Of a stretch of DNA of 64,000 nt, positions 23,766-32,298 are shown in pieces. The notes beneath the pieces are model-generated. The model made no database searches and had not been told where the DNA came from. It was given only the letters and a program-made list of their open reading frames with translations. This DNA comes from Bacteroidales bacterium (GTDB taxonomy: Bacteria; Bacteroidota; Bacteroidia; Bacteroidales; UBA932), in the NCBI GenBank assembly GCA_017429475.1, contig JAFROX010000009.1:1-64000 (forward strand). The letters run 5' to 3'. The first letter of the stretch is position 1; every line of letters starts with the position of its first letter. The position numbers and the translations under genes were made by a program.

Positions 23766-24848
23766 ATGTTTGAAAACCTTGATGGAGCGTATCTGCAGCC
23801 GGTCGAAATTCCCGGCAGCACAAGTTTGTACGAGCTGCACGTTCCTAATCTGCATAACAATTACTATCTGGTCAGCGGCCCGGGCAGCCGTTCGTTGGAA
23901 GCCTTTCCGAAAGTAGTGGGTTTCCACTGCTACACCGCTCTTCTGGGTGAGATGGTAGACACTCTGAGCTACCTGTGTTCAAATGGCCTCAGCGAGGATC
24001 TCGACCTGTTCACTATACTCCGTGGAGGGTTGAACTATCCTTTGGAAGAAGCAGCAGCCCGCTGCGGAATGCGCGTGCGCGAAATCAACTTCGTCTCCTG
24101 CGAGCGTGTCATAGAGAACCACGTCATCAAAGGCCTTGAGATCAAATATGACAAGATACGTCCTACCCGCAACTGCGTGCTGGCAATAGGTGACATCCTT
24201 GCCACCGGTGACACGTTCCGATACTGCTTCGACCATCTGCTGCGCAGGTTCGGCGAGGCCGGAGGAAGCATCCGCCGCATCGTTTTCTTCACCATAGGCG
24301 GCACTCGGGCATTCAATCTCATCGAGTCGATGGCTGAGCAGCTCAAGGCTCTCTATCCTGGTTTCGAAGGCATCGACTGCATCTTCTTCGAAGGAGCCTT
24401 CACAGTCTATGAAGACAAGGGCGTCAGCGGCATCAACGTGCCGAACATCGACTTCGGTTGGAAAGGAGGCGTTGTAACACCGGAGTTCCGCCGCTTCATC
24501 GTAGATCATCCGGACGCACTGCTCGAGAAATGCATAATCTATGACGGAGGCGCAAGGCGCTACGAGATACCCCTCCACTTCGAGGAGGTGCTGGAATACT
24601 GGGAGGGTATTCTTGAACGTGCCGACATCATTGATGCAAAGGCGCTGACGGAAGAGAAACTCGGATATCCCAGCCAGATGGAATTCGAAGACTGGCTGGA
24701 CATCACCCACCTCCGCGGGCTCGACGGCCTGGGGCCGCTCTGGGCCGACGAACAGGCCTTGCTTCAGCGCGAGACTGACCTCCGTGCCCTGGCAGAGCGC
24801 CGCATCGCATCGATCAACAAACTTAAACTGGAATATGAAAAAGATTGA
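23766..24848 (+). CDS. Phosphoribosyltransferase-like protein
   Basis: A 360-residue cytoplasmic protein. A type I phosphoribosyltransferase core is visible: the loop RGGLNYPLEEAAARCGM and the PRPP-binding strand-loop VLAIGDILATGDTF. The usual pair of acidic residues is reduced to G-D here. About 150 residues beyond the core (EFRRFIVDHPDALLEKCIIY to the C-terminus) are not part of standard enzymes such as Upp, Apt or PyrE. It overlaps the cytosine permease gene by 14 bases, so a role in nucleobase salvage, turning the imported base into its nucleotide, is the natural guess. The substrate is unproven. Confidence 0.72.
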   Translation: MFENLDGAYLQPVEIPGSTSLYELHVPNLHNNYYLVSGPGSRSLEAFPKVVGFHCYTALLGEMVDTLSYLCSNGLSEDLDLFTILRGGLNYPLEEAAARCGMRVREINFVSCERVIENHVIKGLEIKYDKIRPTRNCVLAIGDILATGDTFRYCFDHLLRRFGEAGGSIRRIVFFTIGGTRAFNLIESMAEQLKALYPGFEGIDCIFFEGAFTVYEDKGVSGINVPNIDFGWKGGVVTPEFRRFIVDHPDALLEKCIIYDGGARRYEIPLHFEEVLEYWEGILERADIIDAKALTEEKLGYPSQMEFEDWLDITHLRGLDGLGPLWADEQALLQRETDLRALAERRIASINKLKLEYEKD

Positions 24849-26079
24849 CGTTGACTACACCAACCGCGCGGTGGACCGTGCCGGACGGAAATCGAACCTG
24901 AGTATGTTTATGGTGATGCTCGGCTTCACCTTCTTCTCAGCCAGTATGTGGGTGGGCCAGCAGCTGGCCGCCGGCCTCGACTGGTGGGGCTTCGTGTGGG
25001 CCCTCGTGCTCGGAGGTCTGATCCTCGCCGCATACACCGGCGCCCTCGGCTTCATCGGTGCCGAGAGCGGTCTCTCGCTCGATATGCTTGCCCGCCGCAG
25101 CTTCGGCAGCAAGGGCAGCTACCTGCCCAGCGCAATGATCAGCTTCACCCAGATTGGCTGGTTCGGCGTGGGCCTGGCGATGTTCGCCATCCCGGTTGCC
25201 AAGGAGCTTATGGGTCTCGACGTGACTCCTGACCATATGCCGTGGCAGGGCTACCTTCTCGTGGCCATCGCCGGCGTGCTTATGACCGCCAGCGCCTACT
25301 TCGGCATCAAGAGCCTCACCATCATCAGCTACATCGCCGTTCCGGCAGTTGCCATCCTCGGCACTCTCGCAATGATCCTGGCCGTTCGTCGCGGCGATAT
25401 GGGCCTCGTGGAGCAGTTCGCCCAGGGCACCAAGGACCTCGGAGTCATCGCAGGTGCGGGACTTGTGGTCGGCAGCTTTGTGTCGGGAGGTACGGCGACG
25501 CCTAACTTCACGCGCTTCGCCAAGAATGCGAAGGTCGGCCTGTGGACCACAGTCGTAGCATTCTTCATCGGCAACTCGCTGATGTTCCTCTTCGGTGCTG
25601 TTTCAAGCATCTATGCAGGCGGCAACGACATCTTCGAGGTTATGCTCAACCTTAACCTCTTCTACCTCGCTGTGCTGGTACTCGGTCTCAACATCTGGAC
25701 CACCAACGACAACGCCCTCTACACCGGCGGCCTCGGACTGTCGAACATATTCGGCCTGTCGAAGAAGACTATGGTCATCATTTCAGGCATCATCGGCACA
25801 GTGGCTGCAGTATGGCTCTACTGGAACTTCTGCGACTGGCTCAACGTGCTCAACTGCACCCTTCCCCCTGTCGGCATCATCCTCATACTCCACTACTTTA
25901 TGAACCGCAAGGCCTATGCTGAAGGCACCGTCAAGGAGAAAAAGGTCGACTGGTTCGCCATCGCCGGCGTCGTGATAGGAGCAGTCGTGGCCAACCTCGT
26001 GAAGTGGGGCTTCCCCGCCATCAACGGTATGGCAGTGGCCGCCGTATGCTTCCTCATCGGCCAGAAGATACAGAAATAG
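24835..26079 (+). CDS. codB: Cytosine permease (NCS1 family)
   Basis: A 414-residue inner-membrane carrier with about twelve helices. Length and motifs (FFSASMWVGQQLAAGLDWWG, GSFVSGGTATPNFTRFAKNA, WTTNDNALYTGGLGLSN) fit CodB, which imports cytosine or a related nucleobase with a cation. The frame is open upstream to 24784, but homology starts at MKKIDVDYTNRAV. It overlaps the end of the phosphoribosyltransferase-like gene, so the two form one operon behind the palindrome at 23736-23765. No cytosine deaminase (CodA) is nearby. The stop abuts the convergent regulator gene. Confidence 0.88.
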   Translation: MKKIDVDYTNRAVDRAGRKSNLSMFMVMLGFTFFSASMWVGQQLAAGLDWWGFVWALVLGGLILAAYTGALGFIGAESGLSLDMLARRSFGSKGSYLPSAMISFTQIGWFGVGLAMFAIPVAKELMGLDVTPDHMPWQGYLLVAIAGVLMTASAYFGIKSLTIISYIAVPAVAILGTLAMILAVRRGDMGLVEQFAQGTKDLGVIAGAGLVVGSFVSGGTATPNFTRFAKNAKVGLWTTVVAFFIGNSLMFLFGAVSSIYAGGNDIFEVMLNLNLFYLAVLVLGLNIWTTNDNALYTGGLGLSNIFGLSKKTMVIISGIIGTVAAVWLYWNFCDWLNVLNCTLPPVGIILILHYFMNRKAYAEGTVKEKKVDWFAIAGVVIGAVVANLVKWGFPAINGMAVAAVCFLIGQKIQK

Positions 26080-26847
26080 CTACTTGAGCAATTCGAGTTT
26101 CTGTCTGAGCTCACGGAGCATTTCGGCAGTGACGCTGATTTCGACGTCCTCATAGGGTTTCTTGAGGACAAGGGTTTTGTTTCTTCTCAGAGTGGGCTTG
26201 ATCATCGCCACCTCCCCCATATTGACGATATGGGTCCTTGAGACTTTCAGGAATACTGACGGGTCAAGCTCCGCGGCCAGCCTTGTCAGGGAATGGGCTG
26301 TCGTGCCTGACCGCCCGTCCCTGCAGAATACCTTGACATTGCCGAAATCATACTTGACATAGCAAATGTCCGCCGTTTCGACAACCACGCTCGAGTCGAT
26401 CCTTTCGAGTTCCAGTCTCGCTCTGTAGGCCGCATCCCCGGCGAACAGACGGGCGGCCACGCGTCGTGAGTCCGGGACGTGCGTGGATGGCAGTCTGCGT
26501 TCATACTTGTTCAGGGCATCTTCTATATCCTTGAGCGCATAAGGCTTCAGCAGGTAGTCGATGCATTCATAGTCGAAAGCCTTCAGGGCATATTCATCGT
26601 AAGCTGTCGTGAAAACTATCATTGCGTTCGTTTCGACAGCATCGAACACGTCGAAACTGTAACCGTCGCCAAGACGTATGTCGGCAAACACAAGGTCGAT
26701 GTCCGGGTATGTCCTGAGAGCATCGACGGCTTGAGTTACATCTGACGCAACTGCCAGGATTTCAATATCCGGCCTCAACTTCTTAAGGTTGACTCCGAGC
26801 CCTTTGGCAAGCGGGGCTTCATCTTCTAAAATAATCACTCTCAGCAT
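26080..26847 (-). CDS. LytTR-family response regulator
   Basis: A 255-residue regulator: receiver domain (1-120) with phospho-acceptor Asp56 in FADIRLGDG, Thr in FTTAYDEYAL and Lys in LLKPY; then a LytTR DNA-binding domain (about 150-250) containing KVSRTHIVNMGEVAMIKPTL. It overlaps the sensor kinase gene by seven bases and is its likely partner. LytTR regulators usually bind paired direct repeats and often control envelope or transport genes; the divergent receptor gene is the obvious target. Confidence 0.92.
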   Translation of the reverse strand: MLRVIILEDEAPLAKGLGVNLKKLRPDIEILAVASDVTQAVDALRTYPDIDLVFADIRLGDGYSFDVFDAVETNAMIVFTTAYDEYALKAFDYECIDYLLKPYALKDIEDALNKYERRLPSTHVPDSRRVAARLFAGDAAYRARLELERIDSSVVVETADICYVKYDFGNVKVFCRDGRSGTTAHSLTRLAAELDPSVFLKVSRTHIVNMGEVAMIKPTLRRNKTLVLKKPYEDVEISVTAEMLRELRQKLELLK

Positions 26848-27899
26848 GTTACGTCCGACTGTTTTATCAATGGCACAGATACCGAAAAAGTCTCCGGGCC
26901 ATCAGTTACGCTTATCCCCTTGCCGCATATGGTCCGGTATCTTACATCCAGAGTGGACAGTCCGCTGTGGGAACTATCTTCAATAGACCTCGATACCGGG
27001 GATTTATTATTGGAAATTGTAATCATCTCCTTTTCCGCGTCGAGGGAGATGTCGATGACCAGCGGATTCTCCCTGGTGTGACGGTTGTGTTTCACTGCAT
27101 TCTCGACCAGCCCCTGGAGGGTCAGCGGAGGTATCAGGGAATCGTGCCGTTTAAGTCTCTCGTCCACGTTGATTACAATGTCATCGTGACGGACAGAGAG
27201 ATTCTTCTTGTATTCCTCCATAAACGCCAGTTCTTCCGAGAGGGATACGACATTGGCGTCTCCTTTGGAAACTATATATCTGTACATCCGGCTCATAGAG
27301 CTGTTGAATTCAGATGCCGCTTCAGGATCGGTTTCTATAAGGGTTCCGAGGGTGGCCAGCGAATTGAACACGAAATGGTTGTCGGTCTTCAGCTTCAATT
27401 TCTCGATGGTTGTCTGCTGGGCAAGCGACTTTTCCATCTGATATCTGTTGGACAGATAGGCAGAGGTGAACAGTGATGTCAGAAAATAAGCGATCAGGAC
27501 ATCGCACAGGAACACATCCCACGACAGCCACTCTGCCTCGGGGAACAGATATGCGTAGCCCAAAGATATGAGGCCGGCTATAAGAATCACTCCCAGCAGG
27601 AGGATGATGTTCTGGATCACGAGCGATGCGAAGGAGTAATTCACCTTCCAGAAAGCCTTGATGACCAGGCGGCTCACTGCGAACGAAGCCTCCATCAGGA
27701 TGATGGTTTCGATGACGGTGCTCACAATATCCATAAGGAATGAACTCAGTCCTTCGGATTCTCCGGCATCCGGGGCCCCTATACCCTGGAGATACCAGAA
27801 AGCGAGATTGAGCAGCACTGCCGTGAGCAGGGTCAGAAGATGCCTTCTCAACGCAACGCCAGGTTTTGACCCGTCCGCTGAAAAAATGTTGATGTTCAT
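26841..27899 (-). CDS. LytS/YpdA-type sensor histidine kinase
   Basis: A 352-residue membrane kinase with four helices in the first 165 residues, then a His_kinase domain with the phospho-acceptor His in TDNHFVFNSLATLG and an ATP-binding domain (LVENAVKHNRHT, N-box). The G-box is weak (SSHSGLSTLDVRY). No large periplasmic sensor is present, so it may sense through the membrane helices. The -7 box ends four bases before the ATG, suggesting a leaderless message. Confidence 0.9.
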   Translation of the reverse strand: MNINIFSADGSKPGVALRRHLLTLLTAVLLNLAFWYLQGIGAPDAGESEGLSSFLMDIVSTVIETIILMEASFAVSRLVIKAFWKVNYSFASLVIQNIILLLGVILIAGLISLGYAYLFPEAEWLSWDVFLCDVLIAYFLTSLFTSAYLSNRYQMEKSLAQQTTIEKLKLKTDNHFVFNSLATLGTLIETDPEAASEFNSSMSRMYRYIVSKGDANVVSLSEELAFMEEYKKNLSVRHDDIVINVDERLKRHDSLIPPLTLQGLVENAVKHNRHTRENPLVIDISLDAEKEMITISNNKSPVSRSIEDSSHSGLSTLDVRYRTICGKGISVTDGPETFSVSVPLIKQSDVTC

Positions 27900-27903
27900 G
27901 CCG

Positions 27904-27911
27904 CAAAGGTA
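27904..27911 (-). promoter_or_regulatory. -7 box TACCTTTG (minus) at the kinase start
   Basis: CAAAGGTA on the + strand is an exact minus-strand TAnnTTTG, ending four bases before the ATG at 27899. Same spacing as in the GH3 gene. Confidence 0.5.
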
Positions 27912-27921
27912 AATATCATTT

Positions 27922-27936
27922 TTGTCACTGTGACAA
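27922..27936. promoter_or_regulatory. Palindromic operator candidate TTGTCACTGTGACAA
   Basis: Seven-base perfect arms around one central base, placed about ten bases upstream of the kinase -7 box and about 100 bases before the receptor start. The position suits a regulator controlling the divergent pair. It does not look like a typical LytTR direct-repeat site. Confidence 0.5.
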
Positions 27937-28035
27937 TAGCGATGTATGCTTCACGGTCCTTTATGTCGGGTTCGTAAAAAGAGATTTGACGTCATACTGC
28001 GGATGCCTCATATTCGCGGCATAAAACACGACGAA

Positions 28036-30948
28036 ATGAAGAAGATATTGCTTTCAACCATTTTCTGTTGCATCGCTGTCCTTGGTTTCTGCCAGGATTT
28101 CGGAATGATGAACAGATATCGCACAGCCAAAGTAAGAGTCAGCATCGAGGACAGCAAGACCGGCGAGCCTGTGGAATTCGCCACAGTCTACATTTGCCCG
28201 CAGGGAGACACTGTCATCACTAATTTCGGCCTGTCAGACAAGAACGGCATTGCTGTCATCGAGGATGTGCCTCAGGGCAAGTATGAGCTGCACGTAGAGT
28301 ATATGGGTTATGTGCCTTTCAGAAAGGACGTCGACATAAAACTATCAGAATTCGAAGCAGAAAAGAACCTTGGCAAGATACAGATAGAGCCCAGCCGCGA
28401 ATTTCTCGATGCCGCATCAGTTTCAGCTGCCGGCAACCCTGTCGTGATAAAGCAGGATACTGTCGTTTATAACGCCAGTGCCTATCGGACGGTCGAGAAT
28501 GCTATGCTGGTAGACCTTCTGAAGAAACTGCCGGGAGTCAAGATTGGCTCTGACGGGTCGATCCAGGTCAACGGCGAAAAGGTGGACAGGCTGACTGTGG
28601 GCGGAAAGACCTTTTTTCAAAAGGATCCTGCGCTGGCCGTAAGGAGTCTTCCGGCCAGGATTGTCAACAGGATCCAGGTGATAGACAAGGCTAAGGATGA
28701 TGCGGAGTTCACCGGCTTCGGATCGAAGGAAGACCAGGAAAAGGTAATGGACGTAATGCTCAAGGAAGAGTACCAGAAGGGATGGTTCGGCAACATCAAA
28801 CTCAGCGGTGGAACGACGATGAACGGCGCCGGCCAACCGGAGGGACAGAGCCGCACGCTCTTCAACGGCAATGCGATGGTGTCACATTATAATCCTACGG
28901 ATCAGGTAGTATTCCTTTCAAGCGCCAAAAACGCAACGGAACCCGGCAGTTGGTCGATGGATGACATGTTTGGATTCGAAGTAATGCCCGGTGCGAGTAT
29001 GGATGACCTTGCCGCGAAACAAGGGCTTCAGACTACCGGTCAGGCTGGTTTGAACTATAACACCACACGTCTGAAAGGGTTTGAAACGACTTCCAGCCTG
29101 AGTTATAATTATCTCAGAAAGAATGTAAATGAAACATCATCAAGGCGATCATTCCAGGGTGATTCTCCAAGTTTATTCACTGATGGTTCAATAAAAGGCA
29201 TAAGCACTAACCATAACATTTCATACTCGGGTGAAATAAAAAATACTGGCAAGAACAAGTATCTGCTGACATTCAGACCATACCTGATGTATTCAAAATC
29301 CGGCAGCAGCTCTTCAAAAGAATCTACGACTAAGACAGGGACGGTCTTCGACAATTCAAGCATGACTACAGCTTCTTCAAAGAGTGACAACTTGTCTCTG
29401 TTCGGTGAACTTGAGGCTGGCATAAAGAATCTGGGCAGTAAAGAAAACAGGAGCCTCATGCTCAATCTCGACTCTTTTTTTGACAACAGCGCCGGCAACA
29501 GCCGCGAAACCTCACGCATCAAATACACCACTATGGAGGAATATCAGGACCTTAAATACAATAACAATAGCGTTATGACTGGTCATGAGCTTGAATTGTC
29601 ATACGTAGAACCTCTTGGTGAAAGATGGTCTGTCCAGGCAAGGATTGCCGGTTCCTACAATGGGAACCAGACAAAACGGGATGCATTCAACGGAGTGGAC
29701 AATAGCGCAAACGCTTATTACAGCTCTTTCTCGACGAACAAAGACTTCGACATCCGCCAGAGGTTACTGATGCAGTATAAAGTAAATGAGACTTCTCTGC
29801 TTTTCGGTTTCCAGACAGACGAGGAACAGAACATCACCACCGCAGAGTATCTCGGTAAAGAAACCACTACCGGCAAAAATGAGTGGCTGTTCAACTGGGC
29901 TCCCTATCTCGATTTCGTCATGAAACAAGATTTGAAAACTTTGCGTTTTCAGTATCGCGGACATTCGGGAACTCCTTCGGGTTCCAACATCATTCCAACC
30001 CTGAATCTTAACGATCCTGTTCAGATATCAGTTGGAAACATTTACCTCAGGCCTCAATTTACCCATAGGGCTATGGCTACCTTCCAAACAAGCAATCCAA
30101 AGAGTTATTCATTCTTCGAATTATATCTGAACGGATCGATGAATGTCCGTCCAATTGTTTCTGCAAGTTGGTTCGACAACCAGGGCATCAGGTATTCAAT
30201 TCCTGTCAATTCATCCAAACCCGGATCAGATATTTCGATGTATGCTTCTTTTAACCAACCGTTCGGCAAGGAAAAGAATTTCACTTTAGCTCTTGACGCC
30301 GATATTAGTTATTCTGTCAACACCGGATATCAGACTAAACAACGGCTTGCTCCTATCGATAAAGAAAATTTCGATTACCAGAAACTTATGGATTGGTTCT
30401 GGGGTGAAAAAAACGGCAATCTGTTCTATTCCGGAAAGAGCGGCTTCAGTGAAAGTAACACAAATACTCTAAGCTATTCTCTGTTTCCTACCCTCCAGTA
30501 CAAACTGGATAACCTTAGCGTAAGTTTGATGGGTTTTGCAATGAATAGCAGGACCAGGTATTCTCTCGACAAATCAGCAAACATGAATACCTGGGATTTC
30601 AACGTTTCGGGAGAGATTCTGTTCTCCACCAGGAATGCATGGCAGTTCAACTCCGACATCGGATATAACTTCTATAAGGGATATTCAAAGGGATATGGAG
30701 ATCCTGAACTGATATGGAATGCCGGCATCGCTAAAGATATCAAGGCATTTACTATCAGTTTCAAGGTCGCTGACATACTCGGTCAACAGAAATCTCTCCA
30801 TAGGACCACGTCGGCGGAATATGTTCAGGATGTGAGTAGAATAGTTCTCGGTCGCTATTTTCTGGTCGGTATTACCTACAATTTTGGTAGGATGAACGCC
30901 GCTCAGAGCAACAGAGTGGAACAGGCAATGTGGGAAATGGCCTTTTAA
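28036..30948 (+). CDS. Outer-membrane beta-barrel receptor (OMP_b-brl_3) with CarboxypepD_reg-like domain
   Basis: A 970-residue outer-membrane protein. After the Sec signal (MKKILLSTIFCCIAVLGFC) comes a carboxypeptidase-regulatory-like beta domain (KVRVSIEDSKTGEPVEFATV), a plug-like domain (VDLLKKLPGVKIGSDGSIQV, LPARIVNRIQVIDKAKDDAE) and a long 22-strand-type barrel rich in Asn, Ser and Thr. It resembles TonB-dependent receptors of the OMP_b-brl_3 type and lacks a SusD partner. The final residues (WEMAF) end in an aromatic, as usual for barrels. It is divergent from the two-component system. GC content drops in the barrel part. The frame is open upstream to 27946, but the signal peptide sets ATG 28036. 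Confidence 0.88.
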   Translation: MKKILLSTIFCCIAVLGFCQDFGMMNRYRTAKVRVSIEDSKTGEPVEFATVYICPQGDTVITNFGLSDKNGIAVIEDVPQGKYELHVEYMGYVPFRKDVDIKLSEFEAEKNLGKIQIEPSREFLDAASVSAAGNPVVIKQDTVVYNASAYRTVENAMLVDLLKKLPGVKIGSDGSIQVNGEKVDRLTVGGKTFFQKDPALAVRSLPARIVNRIQVIDKAKDDAEFTGFGSKEDQEKVMDVMLKEEYQKGWFGNIKLSGGTTMNGAGQPEGQSRTLFNGNAMVSHYNPTDQVVFLSSAKNATEPGSWSMDDMFGFEVMPGASMDDLAAKQGLQTTGQAGLNYNTTRLKGFETTSSLSYNYLRKNVNETSSRRSFQGDSPSLFTDGSIKGISTNHNISYSGEIKNTGKNKYLLTFRPYLMYSKSGSSSSKESTTKTGTVFDNSSMTTASSKSDNLSLFGELEAGIKNLGSKENRSLMLNLDSFFDNSAGNSRETSRIKYTTMEEYQDLKYNNNSVMTGHELELSYVEPLGERWSVQARIAGSYNGNQTKRDAFNGVDNSANAYYSSFSTNKDFDIRQRLLMQYKVNETSLLFGFQTDEEQNITTAEYLGKETTTGKNEWLFNWAPYLDFVMKQDLKTLRFQYRGHSGTPSGSNIIPTLNLNDPVQISVGNIYLRPQFTHRAMATFQTSNPKSYSFFELYLNGSMNVRPIVSASWFDNQGIRYSIPVNSSKPGSDISMYASFNQPFGKEKNFTLALDADISYSVNTGYQTKQRLAPIDKENFDYQKLMDWFWGEKNGNLFYSGKSGFSESNTNTLSYSLFPTLQYKLDNLSVSLMGFAMNSRTRYSLDKSANMNTWDFNVSGEILFSTRNAWQFNSDIGYNFYKGYSKGYGDPELIWNAGIAKDIKAFTISFKVADILGQQKSLHRTTSAEYVQDVSRIVLGRYFLVGITYNFGRMNAAQSNRVEQAMWEMAF

Positions 30949-30966
30949 AGGTTATTATACGGCGCT

Positions 30967-32298
30967 ATGGATTCAGAAATGTTCGCCAAACTACCTCCGA
31001 CAAGGTTGTTCTTCCGCTGTGCAATTCCAGAGATTGTCACAGCGGTCTTTGGCGCGTTATATTCAGTAGTCGACGGATTGTTCGTAGGTCGTTTTCTTGG
31101 CGAAGATGCCTTGGCTGCCATCAATTTGATAATGCCCGTCATTATGATTACTGAAGCCATCTCCAATATGATTGCCACGGGCGCGTCAGTACAAATGTCG
31201 ATTCTTCTTGGAGAAAAGGACAGAGAGATGGCATCTCGTGTCTTTTCCTTTTCGGTCAAGTTCATTCTGGCGTTTTCATTTGTCTTGTCTGCCCTGGGCT
31301 TTTTCTTTGCAAAGCAGTTCATAACTTTAATAGCACCCGGTGCGACTGAAAGTGCCCTTGCACTAGGTACCGATTATCTTAAGATCTATGCTCTTTTCGG
31401 TCCGTTGATTCCCGTTTACTTCGCGATAGACAATTACCTCAGGGTATGCGGTAAACAAAAACTCAGTATGATCATCGGCATTGCCTCGCAACTGCTCAAT
31501 GTCATACTGGATTTCATTCTGATAGCAGTACTCGATATGGGAATCAAGGCTGCTGCTGTTGCAAGCTGCGTCTCGATAGTTCTCGGTTCAATCGTCATGC
31601 TTTCTCTATTCCTCGGCAAGCGTATGGATGTTTACTACACAGGTAAGAACATCTCCGTAACGAGATTCCTTCGAATTCTCGCAAACGGTTCGAGCGAACT
31701 GTTCAGCAACATTGCAGTTTCTGTTATGAGCATCGTGATGAACCTCTTTCTGCTCAAATATGGCGGAACAACTGCAGTTGCCGCATTTTCAATATTGATG
31801 TATGTCGACAGCATCATCGGTATGATCTGCTTCGGTATGTGCGATGCACTACAGCCTGCCATCAGCTACTGTTATGGCTCCGGTCTGATCGAACGGATGA
31901 AATATATTTTTAAAAGAGTGATCGCGGCTTCAGTTATAACCTCTGTAGTATCTTTTCTGTTCATGCTGTTAGCCGGACCTGGCGTGGCTAAGATTTTTGT
32001 ACAGCCCGGAGACACCAACCTTGCTAATATGAGTGTGACGGCAATTAAACTGTTCTCTTTCTCTTATCTGGTAGGTTGGATAGATATGTGCTTTTCATCA
32101 TACTTCACTGCACTTGAACGTCCTGGCCGTTCATTGGTCGTTTCGTTTTTCGGAACACTTTTCTTTCCCATAGCATTCCTTTACATTCTCACACCCATTA
32201 TGGGGCTGAACGGGGTCTGGCTAATGCCGACTGTATCAGCAATAGCCAGCGGCATACTTACCCTGACTCTGGTGGCAAGTTTGAAGATAAAGGCTTAA
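30967..32298 (+). CDS. MATE family efflux transporter
   Basis: A 443-residue inner-membrane exporter with twelve helices. The first repeat begins PPTRLFFRCAIPEIVTAVFG and contains DGLFVGRFLGEDALAAINL, typical of the DinF/MepA branch. MATE proteins expel cationic drugs or metabolites in exchange for Na+ or H+. It starts 18 bases after the receptor gene and shares its lower GC content, so the pair may have been acquired together. It overlaps the end of the convergent flavoprotein gene by four bases. Confidence 0.92.
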   Translation: MDSEMFAKLPPTRLFFRCAIPEIVTAVFGALYSVVDGLFVGRFLGEDALAAINLIMPVIMITEAISNMIATGASVQMSILLGEKDREMASRVFSFSVKFILAFSFVLSALGFFFAKQFITLIAPGATESALALGTDYLKIYALFGPLIPVYFAIDNYLRVCGKQKLSMIIGIASQLLNVILDFILIAVLDMGIKAAAVASCVSIVLGSIVMLSLFLGKRMDVYYTGKNISVTRFLRILANGSSELFSNIAVSVMSIVMNLFLLKYGGTTAVAAFSILMYVDSIIGMICFGMCDALQPAISYCYGSGLIERMKYIFKRVIAASVITSVVSFLFMLLAGPGVAKIFVQPGDTNLANMSVTAIKLFSFSYLVGWIDMCFSSYFTALERPGRSLVVSFFGTLFFPIAFLYILTPIMGLNGVWLMPTVSAIASGILTLTLVASLKIKA

